Source: Hydractinia symbiolongicarpus (Eukaryota > Cnidaria > Hydrozoa > Anthoathecata > Hydractiniidae). From it: a DNA stretch of 64,000 nt. The stretch lies in assembly GCF_029227915.1 (NCBI RefSeq), contig NC_079880.1:31677501-31741500 (forward strand). The letters run 5' to 3'. This document shows positions 17,275 through 29,508 of the stretch, in pieces; the stretch's first letter is position 1; each line of letters opens with the position of its first letter. The position numbers and the translations under genes were made by a program. Below the pieces are notes generated by a model. That model was not told where the DNA came from. It saw only the letters and a list, made by a program, of their open reading frames with translations, and ran no database searches.

Positions 17275-18311
17275 CTACAGCTTTCGCGGTGTGTCATGGA
17301 AATCAGTCTGGTTACTGTTTTTCCTTTTCAGTTTATTGTTTCTCAATGTAAGCAATTCGTTGTGTTGTTGTATGCATAATTTGTTTAAATTGTTGAGTTC
17401 GTCCGAGGAGAATTCCTTTTTCAAAGACTCTCTCTCCTCTTTGCACTTTTTTACATTGTTTCTATGGTGCTTTATTAGAATTTGCAGCAAGGTATTGCTA
17501 CATGAATGCACGGTGGCATTCCATTCATTTTTTAATTCAGCAGGTAAACTCATAGTGGAGCGAACCTGGTTTTTTAGCCCAAAGGGAACCGTCCCAGCAG
17601 CGAGATGCATTTCGAGAATCTGCAATTGCCGATTATAATCTAAGAGCTTTTTTGTCTCATCAATATAGTCGGTCTTTTTGTTTTCTTTGTTCGTATTCGT
17701 ATCTAGGTGGCGCTTCGTGTTTAAAATGTATTGTTCTATTTCGTCAACGTCTCTTTTAGTGTTAGGTGCTGGTTTGCTGTTTGATTTTGTGGAGGTCGTG
17801 ATTAGCGAAACAGTTGGCTGTGTGGCGAATTCACTAATAATAAACTCCTCCATTTCTGCAATTGCCGATTATAATCTAAGAGCTTTTTTGTCTCATCAAT
17901 ATAGTCGGTCTTTTTGTTTTCTTTGTTCGTATTCGTATCTAGGTGGCGCTTCGTGTTTAAAATGTATTGTTCTATTTCGTCAACGTCTCTTTTAGTGTTA
18001 GGTGCTGGTTTGCTGTTTGATTTTGTGGAGGTCGTGATTAGCGAAACAGTTGGCTGTGTGGCGAATTCACTAATAATAAACTCCTCCATTTCGATGTCGT
18101 CAAGTAGATTCGTTAGTTTTGGTGTTGGTAGAGGTTTGCGGTGTGTAGTTTTGTTCCTCAAGAATACCTTCTTTGTTATACCAAGAACACTCGGTGAGGT
18201 TGTTTTTGTCTCTACAAGGAAGTTAAAATATTGTGTTAGAAGATGGTGTAGTTTTTTTGCAACATCAGTTTTTATGTATTGTTTGTGAGATATGTACATC
18301 GAAATAAACAA
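17275..18311 (-). pseudogene. PLE N-terminal region, split by a 236-bp tandem duplication
   Basis: Two frames (17802-18311 and 17275-17853) share an identical stretch. The first starts MFISMYISHKQYIKTDV and runs into the duplicated segment; the second resumes after it and encodes a helical, coiled-coil-rich region (KKCKEERESLKKEFSSDELNN). The duplication is 236 bp, not a multiple of three, and exactly accounts for the frame change between them. A second frame change with probable deletion separates this region from the RT ORF at 17269. The region corresponds to the variable helical N-terminus of PLE polyproteins; its function there is not established. Confidence 0.75.
17619..18090. repeat. 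Exact tandem duplication, 2 x 236 bp
   Basis: 17619-17854 and 17855-18090 look identical over the full unit. Perfect identity points to a recent event, or possibly an assembly artefact. It disrupts the PLE N-terminal reading frame. Confidence 0.92.
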
Positions 18312-18842
18312 GAGCGTTTATTTAAAAATATTCAATTAAAATTTGGTCACCACTATCGGATTTACCAATGGTAAAATGTTTGAACAACATGCGTTATACA
18401 CATTTTTGTATGACAATAGCGAGGTTTTGCTGGTGCCCTTCCAATTGGAAAGACATTTCGGTACAATCACAGCGTGGTTTTGCTGATCTTTTTGGTGTTA
18501 TTGAGTATAAAGTCATAAATACGTGTTAAACTAACATGTGGCTTATGATCGAAGCACATTTTGGTATGATCAATTTTTCAAAAAATAGATTTTTTGAAAA
18601 AAAATTCTGAAGATGTTGGTGAGGATACGAACGTTTTAGCGTTAGCAAATAATAATAATAATAAAATAAACGTTTAGAAACGATAAGTATTTACATGAAA
18701 CCACGTCCAGTCCTCATGTATTTCAGATTATAAATTATAATAGTACGAAAATACAACAAAAAGTCAGAAAAACAAAAACATGTGAAAGTTTCCCACGCAG
18801 AGTTCAACATAAATGTGTATGTAATGTAAAAAAAATTAGGTG
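18312..18842. other. PLE 5' region
   Basis: AT-rich and non-coding, between the N-terminal ORF and the right inverted repeat. 18816-18839 is a 24-bp direct copy of the element's left tip (TGTATGTAATG...), so the right repeat is bracketed by its own tip sequence in inverted orientation. This resembles the partial tandem or inverted pLTR arrangements of PLEs. Confidence 0.65.
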
Positions 18843-19175
18843 ACGGAAATGGTGAGTAACATTTACCTACTTTACAACATTTGATACTCCTAGCTAAAAG
18901 AGAATGCCTGCTAAAGCATGGCCCGCTACCACGAGGAATTATTGATTAGTCCATACCCGGACGGGGCTGAAAATTCTGATGAAGGTAGTAATCAACTGAC
19001 GATCTCGCAATTTAGCTAGTATCTACAACTTAACACCAATATCACCAATGTTATTGGATTATTAACAAAAAACCGAACATATGATAACCACAAAGTCACA
19101 TGTTCAAAAAATGGAAACATGTAAGGGATTACCACGAGAATAGCGCCTTTGCTAATTTTTTTTACATTACATACA
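18843..19175 (-). repeat. PLE inverted repeat, right copy
   Basis: Reverse complement of 14412-14744. It directly abuts the Polinton right terminal repeat (19174-19247). It carries a + strand CTGATGA word (18976-18982). Confidence 0.9.
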
Positions 19176-19247
19176 CATAATATCTTTTATAAGAGTTTGA
19201 CCGTGGTTCTTTGATAAATGTGGTTGTATTCCCTCCCTACTCTAGCT
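19174..19247 (-). repeat. Polinton right terminal inverted repeat
   Basis: Reverse complement of 2109-2182 with about ten mismatches; it ends CCCTCCCTACTCTAGCT. The satellite resumes immediately after, in register with the break at 2108. Confidence 0.9.
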
Positions 19248-22200
19248 GATTTGTGCCGCCTAATAAAGGCTTGACACGTAAATCACGCGTTTCCGCGTGT
19301 CTGCGCAGGTTACCATTCGTCTAGTCCTTCCACTCTCAATGGACTATTACGCCCTAAGTCGCTTTCCCTGCCACCATGGCTTTAGAACGCCGTCAACTAC
19401 ATGCACAGGCCACTAAAATCTGTAATATGGCCTTTTCCTGCCTAATAAAGGCCCTACACGTAATTCACGTGGTTCCACGCACTTCCGCATGTTACCAATC
19501 GTCTAATCCTTCCACTCTTAATGGAATACGAGGTCCTAAGTCGTTTTCCCTGCCCCATAGCTTTAGAACGCCGTCAACTGCAAGCACAGGCGTCTAAAAT
19601 CTGTATTATGGACTTTTGGGGCCTAATGAAGGCCCTATACGATAATCACGTGGTTCCACGTGCTTGCGCAGGTTACCATTCGTGTAGACTTCCACTCTCA
19701 AATGATTACAACGTCCTAAGTAGCTTTACCTAACGACACGGCTTTTGAACGCCGTCAGCAACATGCACAGGCGTTTAAAGGCTGTCACATGGCCTTTTGC
19801 TGATTAATTAAGGTCCTGCACGAAAATCACGTGCTGCAAGTGCCTGCGCAGGTTACCATTCGTCTAGTCCTTCCACTCTCAATGGACTACAAGGTCGTAC
19901 GTCGCTTTCCCTGGCACCATGGCTTTAGAATGCCGTCAACTACATGCACAGGCCTCTAAAAGCCGTAACATGGACTTTTGCCGGCTAATAAAGGCCTTAC
20001 GCGTAAATTACGTGCTCCCAATTTCTTGCGCAGGTTATAATTGGTCTAGTCTTTCCACTCTCCATGGACTGCGACGTCCTAAGTCGTTTTAACCAGCGGC
20101 ATGGCTTTAGAACATCGTCAACTACATGCACAGGCCTCTAAATATTGCAATATGCTCTTTACATGCCTAATAAAGGCTTAAAGCGTAAATCACGTGGTTC
20201 TACGTGGCTGTGCAGGTTACCATTGGTCTACTCCTTCAACTCTCAATGGACTACTACGTCATAAGTCGTTTTCCTTGGCACCATGGCTTTAGAACTTTGT
20301 CAACTACATGCACAGACTTCTAAATGCCGTAATATGCTTTTTAGAGGCCTAATAAAGGCTTAAAACGCAAATCGCATGGTTCTACGTCCCTGCACAGGTT
20401 ATCATTGGTCTAGTCCTTCCACTCTCCATGGACTGCGACGTCCTAAGTCGTTTTCCTTGGCACCATGGCTTTAGAATTTCGTCAACTACATGCACAGGCC
20501 TCTAAAGCCGTAGTATCGCGTGGTTCTACGTGAATCGCGTGGTTCTACGTGCCTGCGCAGGTTACCATTGGTTTAATCCTTCCGGTCTCAATGGACTACT
20601 ACCTCCTAAGTTGCCTTTCTTGGCAACATGGCTTTAGAACGCCGTCAACTACATGCACAGGCCTCTAAAAGCCATAATATGGCCTTTTGCCGCCTAATAA
20701 AGGCCTTACGTGTAAATAACGTGTTTCCACGCGCTTGCACATGTTACCATTTGTCTAGTCCTTCCATCCTACATGGACTACGACGTCTTAAGTTGTTTTC
20801 CCCAGAGCCATGGGTTTAGAACGCCGTCAACTACATGCACAGGGCTTTAAAGGTTGTGATATGGGCTTTTGTTGCCAAATAAAGGCGATACACAAAAATC
20901 ACGTGGTTCCACGAGTGTGTGCAGGTTACCATTGGTCAACTCCTTCTACTCTTAACGGACTACTACGTTCTAGGACGACTTCCCTCCCACCATGGCTTTA
21001 GAACGCCGTCAACTACATGCACAGGCCTCTAAGTGTTGCAATATGCTCTTTACATGCCTAATAAAGGCTTTAAGCGCAAATCACGTGGATCTACGTGGCT
21101 GTACAGGTTACCATTGGTCTACTCTTTCAACTCTCAATGGACTACTACGTCATAAGTCGTTTTCCTTGGCACCATGGCTTTAGAACGGCGTCAAGTACAT
21201 GCACAGACCTCTAAAGGCCGTAATATGCTTTTTAGAGGCCAAAAAAAGGCTTAACACGTAAATCATGTGATTCTACGTGCCTGTGCAAGTTACCATTGGT
21301 CTACTATTTCAACTCTCAATGGACTACTGAGTCGTTTTACTTGGCACCATGGCTTTAGAACTCTGTCAACTACATGCACAAGCCTCTAAAATACGTAATA
21401 TGGCCTTTTGCCGCCTAACAAAGGCCTTACGTGTAAATCACGTGTTTCCACGCGCTTGCACAGGTTTCCATTGGTCTAGTCCTTCTACTCTCAATTGACT
21501 ACGATGTCTTAAGTCGTTTTCCCAGAGCCATGCATTTAGAACGCCGTCAACTACATGCACAGGCCTCTAAAGTTTGTAATATGCCTTTTAAATGACTAAT
21601 GAAGGTTTAACAAGCAAATCGCGTGGTTCTACGTGCCTGCGCATGTTACCGTTGGCTAAGTCCTTCCGCTCTCAATGGACTACTACGTCCTAAGTCGCCT
21701 TTCTTGGCACCATGGCTTTAGAACGCCGTTAATTACATGCACAGGCCTCTAAAAGCCGTAATATGGCCTTTTGCCGCCTAATAAAGGCCTTACGTGTAAA
21801 TCACTGTTTCCACGCGCTTGCACAGGTTACCATTTGTCTAGTCCTTCCATCCTACATGGACTGCGACGTCCTAAGTCGTTTTCCCCAGCGCCATGGCTTT
21901 AGAACATCGTTAACTACATGCACAGGACTCTAAAGGTTGCAATATGCTTTTTACATGCCTAATAAAGCTTAAAACGTAAATCACTAGGTTCTACGTGGCT
22001 GGGCAGGTTACCATTGGTGTACTCCTTCAACTATCAATGGACTGCTACGTCATAAGTCGTTTTCCTTGGCACCATGGCTTTAGAACTTTGTCAACTACAT
22101 GCACAGGCTTCTAAAGCCGAAGTATGGCCTTTTAGAGGCCTAATAAAGACTTTACGCGTAATTCACGTGTTTAAACGTGCCTGCGCAGGTTACCATTGGT

Positions 22201-22435
22201 CTAGTCCTTCCATTCTCCATGGACTACGACGTCCTTAGTCGAGTTCCGTGGCATCATGGCTTTAGAACTCTGTCAACTACATGTACACGCCTCTAAAGGC
22301 CGTAATATGGCTTTTTGTCGCCTAATAAAGGCTTAGCACGAAAATCACGTGGTTCTACGTCGCTGTGCAGGTTACCATTGCTCTACTCTTTCCAATCTCA
22401 ATGGAATACTACGTCCTAAGTTGCCTTCCTTGGCA

Positions 22436-24800
22436 CCATGCCTTTAGAACTCCGTCAACTACATGCACAGGACTCTAAAGCCGTAGTATCGCCTTTTAGA
22501 GGCCTAATAAAGACCTTACGCGTAAATCACGTGTTTAAACGTGCTTGCAGAGGGTACCATTGGTCTAATCCTTCCATTCACCATGGACTACGACGTCCTT
22601 AGTCGTGTTCTGTGGCATCATGGCTTCAGAACACCGTCAACTACATGCACAGGATTCTAAAGGCAGTAATATGGCTTTTTGTCGCCTAATAAAGGCTTAG
22701 CACGTAAATCACGTGGTTCTACGTGGCTGTGCAGGTTAACATTGGTCTACTCCTTCAACTCTCATTGGACTACTACGTCATAAGTCGTTTTCCTTGGCAC
22801 CATGGCTTTAGAACTCTCTGAACTACATGCACAGGCCTCTAAAAGCCGTGATATGGTATTTTGGCGCCTAATAAAGGCCTTACGTGTAAATCACGTGCTC
22901 CCACAATCTTGCGCCGGTTAGCATTGGTCTAGTCCTTCCACTCTCCATGGACTACGACGATCTAAGTCGTTTTTCCCAGCGCCATGGCTTTAGAACATCG
23001 TCAACTACATGCACGGGGCTCTAAAAGATGCAATATGCTTTTTACATGCCTATTAAAGGCTTATAACGTAAATAGCGTGGTTCTACGTGCCTGTGCAGGT
23101 TACCATTGACTAGTCCTTCCGCTCTCAATGAACTACTACGTCCTAAGTCGCCTTTTTTGGCACCAGGGCTTTAGAACGCCGTCAACTACATGCACAGGCC
23201 TCTAAAGATTGTAATATGCCTTTCAGAGGCCTAATAAAGGCTTAACACGCAAATTGCGTGGTTCTACAAGCCTGCGCAGATTACCATTGGCCTAGTCCTT
23301 TCGCTCTCAATGGACTACTACGTCCTAAGTCACCTTTCTTGGCACCATGGCTTTAGAACGCCGTCAACTACATGCACAGGCCTCTAAAGGCCGTAATATG
23401 GATTTTGCCGTCTATTAAAGGCCTTACGCGTAAATTACGTGCTCCCACGATCTTGCGCAGGTTACCATTTGTCTAGTCCTTCCACTTTCCATGGACTGCG
23501 ACATCCTAATCGTTTTCCCCAGCGCCATGGCTTTAGAACATCGTCAACTACAAGCACAGGCCTGTAAAAGTTGCAATATGCTTTTTACATGCCTAACAAT
23601 GGCTTAAAACGTAAATCACGTGGTTCTACATGGCTGTGCAACTTACCATTGGTGTACTCCTTCAACTCTCAATGGACTACTGCGTCATAAGTCGTTTTCC
23701 TTGGCGCCATGCCTTTAAAACTCTGTCAACTACATGCACAGGCCTCTAAAGGTTCTAATATGCCTGTTAGAGGCCTAATAAAGGCTTAACACGTAATCGG
23801 GTGGTTCTACGTTCCTGTGCAGGTTACCATTGGTCTACTCCTTCAACTCTCAATGGACTGCTATGTCATAAGTCGTTTTTCTAGGCACCATGCCTTTAGA
23901 ACTCCGTCAACTACATGCACAGGACTCTAAAGCCGTAGTATGGCCTTTTAGAGGCCTAATAAAGACCTTACGCGTAAATCACGTGTTTAAATGTGCTTGC
24001 AGAGGGTACCATTGGTCTAATCCTTCCATTCTCCATGGGATACGACGTCCTTAGTCGTGTTCTGTGGCATCATGGCTTTAGAACACCGTCAACTACATGC
24101 ACAGGATTCTAAAGGCCGTAATATGGCTTTTTGTCGCCTAATAAAGACTTAGCACGTAAATCACGTGGTTCTACGTGGCTGTGCAGGTTAACATTGGTCT
24201 ACTCCTTCAACTCTCATTGGACTACTACGTCATAAGTCGTTTTCCTTGGCACCATGGCTTTAGAACTCTCTGAACTACATGCACAGTCCTCTAAAAGCCG
24301 TAATATGGCATTTTGCCGCCTAATAAAGGCCTTACGTGTAAATCACGTGCTCCCACAATCTTGCGCCGGTTACCATTGGTCTAGTCCTTCCACTCTCCAT
24401 GGAGTACGACGATCTAAGTCGTTTTCCCCAGCGCCATGGCTTTAGAACATCGTCAACTACATGCACGGGGCTCTAAAAGATGCAATATGCTTTTTACATG
24501 CCTAATAAAGGCTTGTAACGTAAATAGCGTGGTTCTACGTGCCTGTGCAGGTTACCATTGACTAGTCCTTCCGCTCTCAATGGACTACTACGTCCTAAGT
24601 CGCCTTTTTTGGCACCAGGGCTTTAGAACGCCGTCAACTACATGCACAGGCCTCTAAAGGTTGTAATATGCCTTTTAGAGGCCTAATAAAGGCTTAACAC
24701 GCAAATTGCGTGGTTCTACAAGCCTGCGCAGATTACCATTGGTCTAGTCCTGCCGCTCTCAATGGACTACTACGTCCTGAGTCACCTTTCTTGGCACCAT
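22436..24800 (+). repeat. Higher-order repeat, 8-monomer (~1.45 kb)
   Basis: Shared private variants recur about 1,451 bp apart. Examples are ATGCCTTTAGAACTCC followed by CAGGACTCTAAAG at 22438 and 23889, and TTAGAACTCTCTGAAC at about 22808 and 24261. The copies are clearly more alike than neighbouring monomers are. Confidence 0.75.
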
Positions 24801-27800
24801 GGCTTTAGAACGCCGTCAACTACATGCACAGGCCTTTAAAGGTTGCGATATGGGCTTTTGTTGCCAAAAAAGGCGATACACAAAAATCACGTGGTTCCAC
24901 GAGTGTGTGCAGCTACCATTGGTCAACTCCCTCTACTCTTAATGGACTACTACGTTCTAGGACGATTTCCCTCGCACCATGGCTTTAGAACGCCGTCAAC
25001 TACATGCACAGGCCTCTAAAGCCGTAGTGTGGCCTTTTAGAGGCCTAATAAAGACCTTTCGCGTAAATCACTTTGTTAAACGTGCTTGCAGAGGGTACCA
25101 TTGCTCTAGTCCTTCTACTCTCAATGGACTACGACGTCTTAAGTCATTTTCCCCAGAGACATGGGTTTAGAACGCCGTCAACTACATGCACAGGTCTCTA
25201 AAGGAGGTAATATGGCCTTTTGCCGCCTAATAAAGGCCTTACACGTAAATCCCCCGGTTCCACATGCTTTGCAAGTTACCATAGACCTAGTCCTTCCACT
25301 CTCAATGGACTACAAGGTCATAAGTCGTTTTCCCTGGCACCATGGCTTTAGAATGCCGTCAACTACATGCACAGGCCTCTAAAGGCCACAATATGGCTTT
25401 TGCCGTCTAATAAAGGCCTTACACGTAAATCGCCCGGTTCCACGTGCTTGTGCAGGTTACTATTGGTCTAGTCCTTCCACTCTCAATGGACTACAAGGTC
25501 GTACGTCGCTTTCCCTGGTACCATGGCTTTGGAACTCCATCAACTACATGCACAGGCCTCTAAAGGCCGTAATATGGACTCTTGCCGCCTAATAAGGGCG
25601 ATACACGAAAATCACGTTGTTCCACTTGTGTGTGCAGGTTACCATTGGTCTACTCCTTCAACTCTCAATGGACTACTACGTCATAAGTCGTCTTCCTTAG
25701 CACCATGACTTTAGAACTTTGTCAACTACATGCACAGGCCTCTAAGGCCGTAGTATGGCCTTTCAGAGGCCTAATAAAGACCTTACGCGTAAATGACGTG
25801 TTTAAACGTGCTTGCGCAGGTTACCATTGGTCTAGTCCTTCCATACTCCATGGACTACGACGTCCTTAGTCGTGTTCCGTGGCATCATGGCTTTAGATCT
25901 CTGTCAAGCACATGCACAGGCCTCTAAAAGTCGTATTATGCCTCTTAGAGGCCTAATAAAGGCTTAACACGTAAATCGCGTGGTTCTACGTTCCTGTGCA
26001 GGTTACCATTGGTCTACTCCTTCAACTCTCAATGGACTGTTATGTCATAAGTCGTTTTCCTTGGCACCATGGCTTTAGAACTTCGTCAACTACATGCACA
26101 GACCTCTAAAGCCGTAGTATGGCATTTTAGAGGCCTAATAAAGACCTTACGCGTAAATCACGTGTTTAAACGTGCTTGCAGAGGGTACCATTGGTCTAGT
26201 CCTTCTACTCTCAATGGACTACGACGTCTTAAGTCATTTTCCCCAGAGCCATGGGTTTAGAACGCTGTCAACTGCATGCACAGACCTCTAAAGGAGGTAA
26301 TATGGCTTTTTGTCGCCTAATAAAGGCTTAGCACGTAAATCACGCGGTTCTACGTGGCTGTGCAGGTTACCATTGGTCTACTCCTTCCAATAACAATGGA
26401 ATACTACGTCCTAAGTCGCCTTCCTTGGCACCATGGCTTTAGAACGCCGTCAACTATATGCACAGGCCTCTAAAGGCCGTAATATGGCCTTTTGCCGCCT
26501 AATAAAGTCCTTACACGTAAATCCCCCGGTTCCACGTGCTTGTGCAGGTTACCATTGGTCTAGTCCTTCCAATCTCAATGGACTACAAGGTCATAAGTCG
26601 TTTTTCCTGGCTCCATGGCTTTAAAACGCCGTCAACTACATGCACAGGCCTCTAAAGCCGTAGCATGCCCATCTAGAGGTCTAATAAAGGCTTAAAACGT
26701 AAATCAAGTGTTTAAACGTACTTGCGCCGGTTACCATTGGTCTAGTCCTTACATTCTCCGTGGACTACGAAGACCTAAGTCGTGTTCCCCAGCGCCATGG
26801 CTTTATAACATCGTCAACTACATGCACAGTCCTCTAAAATTTGCAATATGCTTTTTACTTGGCTAATAAAGGCTTAAAACGTAAATCACGTGGTTCTACG
26901 TGGCTGTGCAGTTTACCATTGGTCTACTCTTTCAACTCTCAATGGACTACTGCGTCATAAGTCGTTTTCCTTGGCACCATGGCTTTAGAACTCCGTCAAC
27001 TACATCGACAGGCCTCTAAATTCCGTAATATGGCCTTTTGCCGCCTAATAAAGGCGATACACGAAAATCACGTGGTTCCACGTGTGTGTGCAGGTTACCA
27101 TTTGTCTACTCCTTCCATCCTACATGGACTACGACGTCTTAAGTCGTTTTCCCCAGAGCCATGGGTTAGAACGCCGTCAACTACATGCACAGGAATCTAT
27201 AGGCCGTAATATGGCCTTTTGTTGCCTAATAAAGGCTTAGCACGTAAATCACGTGGTTCTACGTGTCTGTGCAGGTTACCATTGGTCTACTCCGTCAAGT
27301 CTCAATGGACTACTGCGTCCTAAGTCGTTTTCCTTGGCACCATGGCTTTAGAACGGCTTCAACTACATGCACAGGCCTCTAAAGGCCGTAATATGGCCTT
27401 TTGCCGCCTGGTAAAGGCCTTACACGTAAATCCCCCGGTTCCACGTGCTTGTGCAAGTTACCATTGGTCTAGTCCTTCCACTCTCACTATATTACAAGGT
27501 CATAAGTCGTTTTCCCTGGTACCATGGCTTTAGAACGCCGTCAACTACATGCACAGGCCTCTAAAGGGCGTAATATGGACTTTTGCCGGCTAATAAAGGC
27601 CTTACGCGTAAATCACGTGCTCCCACGTTCTTGCGCAGGTGACCATTGGTCTAGTTCTTTCATTCTACATGGACTGCGACGTCTTAGGTCGTTTTCGCCA
27701 AAGCCATGGGTTTAGACCGCCGTCAACTACATGCAAAGGAATCTAGAGACCGTAATATGGCCTTTTGTTGCCTATTAAAGGCCTTACACGTAAATCACGT

Positions 27801-29508
27801 GTTTCCACGCGCTTGCACAGGTTACCATTTTTCTAGTCCATCCATCCTACATGGACTACGACGTCTTAAGTCGATTTCTTTAGCACCATGGCTTTAGAAC
27901 ACCGTCCAGCACAGGCCTCTAAAAGATGTAATATGGAGTATTGCCGCCTAATAAAGGCCTTACACGTAAATCCCCCGGTTCCACGTGCTTGCGCAAGTTA
28001 CCATTGGTGTAGTCCTTTAACTCTCAATGGACTACAAGGTCATAAGTCGTTTTCCCTAGCATCATTGTTTTAGAACTCCGTCAACTACATGGACAGGCCT
28101 CTAAAGGCCGTAATATGGCCTTTTGCCGCCTAATAAAGGCGATACACGAAAATCATGGGTTCCACGTGTGTGTGCAGGTTACCATATGTCTACTCCTTCC
28201 ATCCTACATGGACTACGACGTCTTAAGTCGTTTTCCCCAGAGCCATGGGTTAGAACGCCGTCAACTACATGCACAGGAATCTATAGGCCGTAATATGGCC
28301 TTTTGTTGCCTAATAAAGGCTTAGCACGTAAATCACGTGGTTCTACGTGTCTGTGCAGGTTACCATTGGTCTACTCCGTCAAGTCTCAATGGACTACTGC
28401 GTCCTAAGTCGTTTTCCTTGGCACCATGGCTTTAGAACGGGTTCAACTACATGCACAGGCCTCCAAAGGCCGTAATATGGCCTTTTGCCGCCTGGTAAAG
28501 GCCTTACACGTAAATCCCCCGGTTCCACGTGCTTGTGCAAGTTAGCATTGGTCTAGTCCTTCCACACTCACTATACTACAAGGTCCTAAGTCGTTTTCCC
28601 TGGCACCATGGCTTTAGAACGCCGTCAACTACATGCACAGGCCTCTAAAGGCCGTAATATGGACTTTTGCCGGCTAATAAAGGCCTTACGCGTAAATCAC
28701 GTGCTCCCACGTTCTTGCGCAGGTGACCATTGGTCTAGTTCTTCCATTCTACATGGACTGCGACGTCTTAGGCCGTTTTCGCCAAAACCATGGGTTTAGA
28801 CCGCCGTCAACTACATGCAAAGGAATCTAGAGACCGTAATATGGCCTTTTGTTGCCTAATAAATGCTTAGCACGTAAATGACGTGGTTCTGCGTGCATGT
28901 GCAGGTTACCATTTGTCTACTCCTTCCATCCTACATGGACTACAAGGTCTTAAGTCGTTTTCCCTAGCACCGTGACTTTAGAACTCCGTCAACTACATGC
29001 ACAGGCCTCTAAAGGCCGTAATATGGCCTTTTGTTGCCTAATAAAGGCTTAGCACGTAAATCACGTGGTTCTACCTTTCGGTACAGGTTACCATTGGTCA
29101 ACTCCTTCTACTCTTAATGGACTACTACGTTCTAGGACGATTTCCCTCGCACCATGGCTTTAGAACTCCGTCAACTACATGCACAGGCCTCTAAAAGCTA
29201 TAGTATAGCATTTCGCCGCCTAATAAAGGCCTTACGCGTAAATCACGTGTTTCCACGCGCTTGCACAGGTTACCATTTGTCTAGTCCTTCCACTCTCAAT
29301 GTACTACAAGGTCATAAGCCGTTTTCCCTCGCACCATGTCTTTAGAACGCCGTCAACTACATGTACAGGCGTCGAAAGGCTGTGATATGACCTTTTGTGG
29401 CCTAAAAATTGCGATACACGAAAATCACGTGGTTCTACGTGTCTGTGCAGGCTACCATTGGTCCATTCTCGAAGGACTACGACGTCCTAAGTCGTTTTCC
29501 TCAGCGCC

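Larger units (their letters stand above)
14412..19175 (-). mobile_element. Penelope-like element (PLE) without recognisable endonuclease, nested in the Polinton
   Basis: 4.76 kb, AT-rich, flanked by 333-bp inverted repeats and carrying a Penelope-type reverse transcriptase on the minus strand. It lies between the subterminal and terminal inverted repeats of the Polinton, so it inserted after the Polinton was in place. No GIY-YIG nuclease frame is found downstream of the RT (14745-15826) or upstream of it, so this is either a naturally endonuclease-deficient PLE or one that lost the domain. No telomeric hexamer tracts are seen, unlike Athena or Coprina elements. No clean target duplication is visible. 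Confidence 0.85.
2109..19247. mobile_element. Polinton/Maverick element, decayed, with a nested Penelope-like element
   Basis: A 17.1-kb insertion in the satellite bounded by matching inverted termini (AGCTAGAGTAGGGAGGG at 2109 and its reverse complement ending at 19247). Without the nested 4.76-kb element it is about 12.4 kb. It carries the diagnostic Polinton set: family-B DNA polymerase, retroviral-type integrase and a major capsid protein, plus small genes of the same family of elements. Most genes have nonsense or frameshift changes, so the copy is dead. I see no clean 6-bp target duplication. AGCT lies at both edges and could belong either to the termini or to a decayed duplication. Polintons are both transposons and relatives of dsDNA viruses (polintoviruses, adintoviruses). 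Confidence 0.93.

Noticed and set aside
17231-18288. Phe/Ser/Leu-rich + strand ORFs
   Set aside because: Antisense shadows of the AT-rich PLE N-terminal region; the 236-bp duplication makes the same shadow appear twice.
14412-19175. Inverted-repeat-flanked DNA transposon interpretation of the nested element
   Set aside because: The only coding capacity is a Penelope-type RT, and PLEs are known to have inverted or partial terminal repeats; no transposase frame is present.
24254-24445. The 63-codon satellite ORFs as separate protein genes (this one as example)
   Set aside because: They recur with the satellite period, change at all codon positions, and the fraction that stays open is about what neutral decay might give; kept only as a finding to test.
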